From: Ecdyonurus torrentis | Lineage: Eukaryota; Arthropoda; Insecta; Ephemeroptera; Heptageniidae | Reading direction: 5' to 3' | Length of the DNA: 64,000 nucleotides | Assembly: GCA_949318235.1 (NCBI GenBank) | Contig: OX439132.1 | Span: forward strand, 15,196,943 to 15,260,942 | Shown: positions 61,001-64,000 of the stretch, piece after piece | Layout of the letters: the number at the start of each line of letters is the position of its first letter | Position numbering within the stretch: the stretch's first letter is position 1 | Translations under genes and position numbers: made by a program | Notes under the pieces: generated by a model | The model's input: the letters and a program-made list of their open reading frames with translations, nothing else | Told to the model about the DNA's origin: nothing | Database searches by the model: none

Positions 61001-61335
61001 AGAAAACATGAAATAACATATATTCATTTTAATAATAAAACACAAAATGAGTCCTACAAAACTGATGATAATTTTTACCATAAGGTAAATGTAGTCCCAC
61101 AAGAGAGCGTGAACTGTTAAGTATGCAATTTGCGTGAATATTTCTGTTTATGACGTCAGAAACAGGCAAACGCTAGTACAAAAATGTTGTGCGGGTTGCA
61201 TTAATCAAAATTTTCTGATCAATGCTACGGCGTTACAGTATGGGTTATGAGACCAATTAATATTATTTATGTAAGTCCCATCAATTGTTTTATGTTGTAA
61301 ATGTTACTGTTTTCATGTTGTCTATGCCTTTAACA
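61001..61335. repeat. Direct duplication, copy 1
   Basis: This unit is collinear with 62211-62546 over about 335 bp, with many substitutions and few indels. The best-kept blocks are ATGACGTCAGAAACAGGCAA, AAAAATGTTGTGCGGGTTGC and TTTTCTGATCA.TGCTACGGCG. The perfect CRE-type palindrome TGACGTCA lies at 61151-61158. No ORF spans the unit. It may be an old dispersed repeat present twice, or a segmental duplication. Confidence 0.85.
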
Positions 61336-62210
61336 ACTATTATCCGTTGCTAGAATTCCTCTGATTGAAAAGTAAACGTTATAATAATAATTGCATGGTT
61401 GGTTAATTAATATCCAATAACATAAAATGCTTGTTACGTTAACATTTTGAGTCCAGAAAGTTATTATATAGAAATTTTATAAAATATTATAAAAATGTAA
61501 ATCTAAAAGTGAGTACTTTATATAAGTTAAGACATTGCCTACACGACAGTTAAGGGACATATTTACCAACATTATATTATTAAACTTGTGCTTAATATAT
61601 TATGTGTAGTTATTTACAAAGTTTACAGTTTGTATTTATTTACATGGTTGTTGTATACGACGTTATTATATAATATACGTAATATTGTGGTGCGGTATAT
61701 ATATATAAACATAAAATAGTTTGCACTTGCCCATATAATATGTCCAATGTTAAACAAACCAGCTGGGATATTAGTTAATTTACTTATAACTAGACCAATG
61801 TTAAACTACGTACATTTTCAAAACTATTTTAAAACATTTTATTATTATATAAACCTTAAAAAATTTAGATGTTTAATTTTAATTAAATTTAATTAATGTA
61901 TACTTGAAAAGCAGTTTATGACTTTACAGTATTTCTCTATTTTAAAATGCTTTGTAATTTTTTTTATTTCTATGATGATGTGTTTATTTTAACAACTTTT
62001 TGATTGTATTTTTTTTTCTCAAACTTTTATGGTTTGTTTACATAGAGCAAAATATGCATGTGCCATAAATTTAATACCACTCAATCTTCATTAAAATGTA
62101 AGTTATTCCTCAAGAAAAGCAAAGCATTGACTTCATAACCACAAGGAAATAAGGAAATTCTCAAATTATATTGTATCGATAGTAAATCTACAATGTCCTT
62201 AAAAAGGCAC
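61336..62210. other. Spacer between the two duplicated units
   Basis: AT-rich DNA with no frame or repeat. It does not match the sequence next to the second copy. Confidence 0.6.
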
Positions 62211-62546
62211 AGAAAACATAAAACAACATGTTCTTTTTAATCATTAAACACAAAATGGGATCTTCAAAACTAATGATAATTTTTATTAAAATGTAAATGT
62301 GGCCCCACAAGAGATCGTGAAAAAACTGTAAAGAATGCAATTTCGGTGTATATATCTGTTTATGACGTCAGAAACAGGCAAAAACTAGTATAAAAATGTT
62401 GTGCGGGTTGCATAAATCGAAATTTTCTGATCACTGCTACGGCGCTGCAGTTGGGTTTTTAGACCAATATAATGTTATTTATGCAAGCCCCATCAAGTGT
62501 TTTGTGATGTAAATGCTTATGTTTTCATGTTCTCTATGCCTTTAAA
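62211..62546. repeat. Direct duplication, copy 2
   Basis: This is the second copy of the unit at 61001-61335, same orientation, offset about 1.21 kb. It starts at AGAAAACATAAAACAACATG and ends at CTATGCCTTTAA. TGACGTCA is intact at 62363-62370. The DNA between the copies does not obviously repeat, so this is not a simple tandem array. Confidence 0.85.
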
Positions 62547-64000
62547 TTAAGCTTTACTTGTATATAGCTATGAACTTTTTTAATTTACTTTCGGTTCGTA
62601 TACAGTACATCATATATGTGCTTCTCCTATACATATACACAATATTTTACTGCCTACTTGTATAATAAGTTATACAAGAGAGTGACTTTGCAGTGGAGCT
62701 TTACTTCTGAAGTGGTAATAAGTAAATGTGATGTACAGGTGAGTTAAGTTAAGATAGCTATAAATCTGTTCTCTCCATATATACGCTTGCAATGATGAAA
62801 AAAAAATCTTATGTAATTCGTCAAATCAAATTATTTCATAACATTCCGCAGCATGTGTAATACATTCTGCCATATCAAATTTTACTCTATTAGTTTAAGA
62901 GTAAAGGCAAAGAATTCTGTGACATAGTCTATTTAGTACACTGTAAATGGCTATGACTCGTCAAATAAGTAATTTTATTCTCGAAGAAAAAAATGAAGGA
63001 AAAAAAAAAAAAAAAAAAAAAAAAAACGAGAAACATGTATTTAAAAAAAAATCATTTACATATATTTCAATTCAAGTAAAGTATATTTTTTTCGCACTGT
63101 AAAAACAATAGTCTAATAGAAATTAATGAAGTGTATATTTATTTCAAAATCACTAGTATTACTGATTTCTTGTGTAAATGGTTATAGATTTGTTGCCTCC
63201 AATTTCAAAATTTCCGATTTCAACGATCTGTTATGTGAAATTCTAAATAGTGAACAAATAACATGAAAAAATGCTTCGATTAGAAATCTTATATTCTGCT
63301 TTTATTATTGACCTTTATGGAAAATGGTTTATTAGATAATAATAAATATATTCAAACCATTTTCTTAATCTTATCAATTCATTGTTTGGTGTAATCAAAA
63401 TAATTTAGAGCTTAATAAAAATATATAATTTTTTCTCTCGATATGATAGTGATGTTGTTGATTCAATTTGCTTACATTGCGTTTTTATTGAATTTATATA
63501 GTAACTGGCACGTGTATTATAGTATATAGTACAAACTTGGTCTGTGCTGATAATAATGCAAAAAAAGCCCAATTATTGAAAACGAATGAAAACAAAATTA
63601 CATTGCTTAAAAAAAAATAACTATGCCCATAAAAGTGACAGCCAAGAAAATCTAATACCCTTAAAAATAATGAAATTTAAGTACAGTAAACTCTGACACG
63701 AATAATATGTTATCGATTTAGGAGAGTGAAGTTGTGACAGTAAATTTATTTTTAGACCTATAAAAAAGACTCATACGGGTCCAAGAATAAAAATAAAGTA
63801 ACCAACCTAAAAAAGAAGAAGAAAAAAAAGTTTTAAGTCTAATTTAGTACATTATAAAAATTATTATTCTGGTGTTGAGAGTCACATTTTGATGTATAAC
63901 TTTGTGGTTTGAAAACACGCGAATATCCATGACATTTTGACAGATTTATGGACACGCGAGACTAGAAGAAAAACGACGAACTAACACTGAAAATACATTC
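62547..64000. other. AT-rich spacer, no gene seen
   Basis: Poly(A) at 63000-63026. The last ~100 bp are slightly richer in CpG (ACACGCGAATATCC, ACACGCGAGAC) but too short to assign. Confidence 0.6.

Overview
The window is about three-quarters A+T and dense in simple repeats: (AT)n, (CT/GA)n and (A/T)n tracts, several longer than 80 bp and nearly perfect. It has no operons, ribosome-binding sites or dense coding. The one secure gene has a GT-AG intron, a TATA box and initiator, and a poly(A) signal. It encodes a secreted Gly/Tyr- and Ala/Val/Pro-rich structural protein of cuticle type. This points to an arthropod nuclear genome. The order cannot be decided here; an arachnid-like or crustacean-like cuticle protein is only a weak impression.

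Layout. 1-19 kb is gene-poor spacer with microsatellites, including a 124-bp (GA)n at 13.4 kb. At 19.0-19.5 kb lies a ~510-bp imperfect palindrome. At 22.0 kb lies a tRNA-derived (SINE-head-like) sequence, followed by a small foldback at 22.5-22.7 kb. 23-46 kb is again spacer with long (TA)n arrays and a few GC-richer patches, at 27.7, 35.6 and 39.8 kb, that could be exonic or regulatory; none is proven. At 46.85-47.86 kb there is a ~1-kb palindrome. Its arms are identical near the centre and diverge outward, and both carry the same start-codon context. 48-56 kb is spacer.

The cuticle-protein gene occupies about 56.54-57.59 kb on the plus strand: a 12-nt first coding exon, a 236-bp intron, then a 615-nt second exon ending in a stop. 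From 57.6 kb to the end is spacer containing a diverged direct duplication of ~335 bp (61.0 and 62.2 kb).

No genes can be shown to work together here. The interest lies in the palindromic elements, the tRNA-derived element, the duplicated unit and odd symmetry around the cuticle gene. All calls come from reading the sequence; no alignment or database search was possible.
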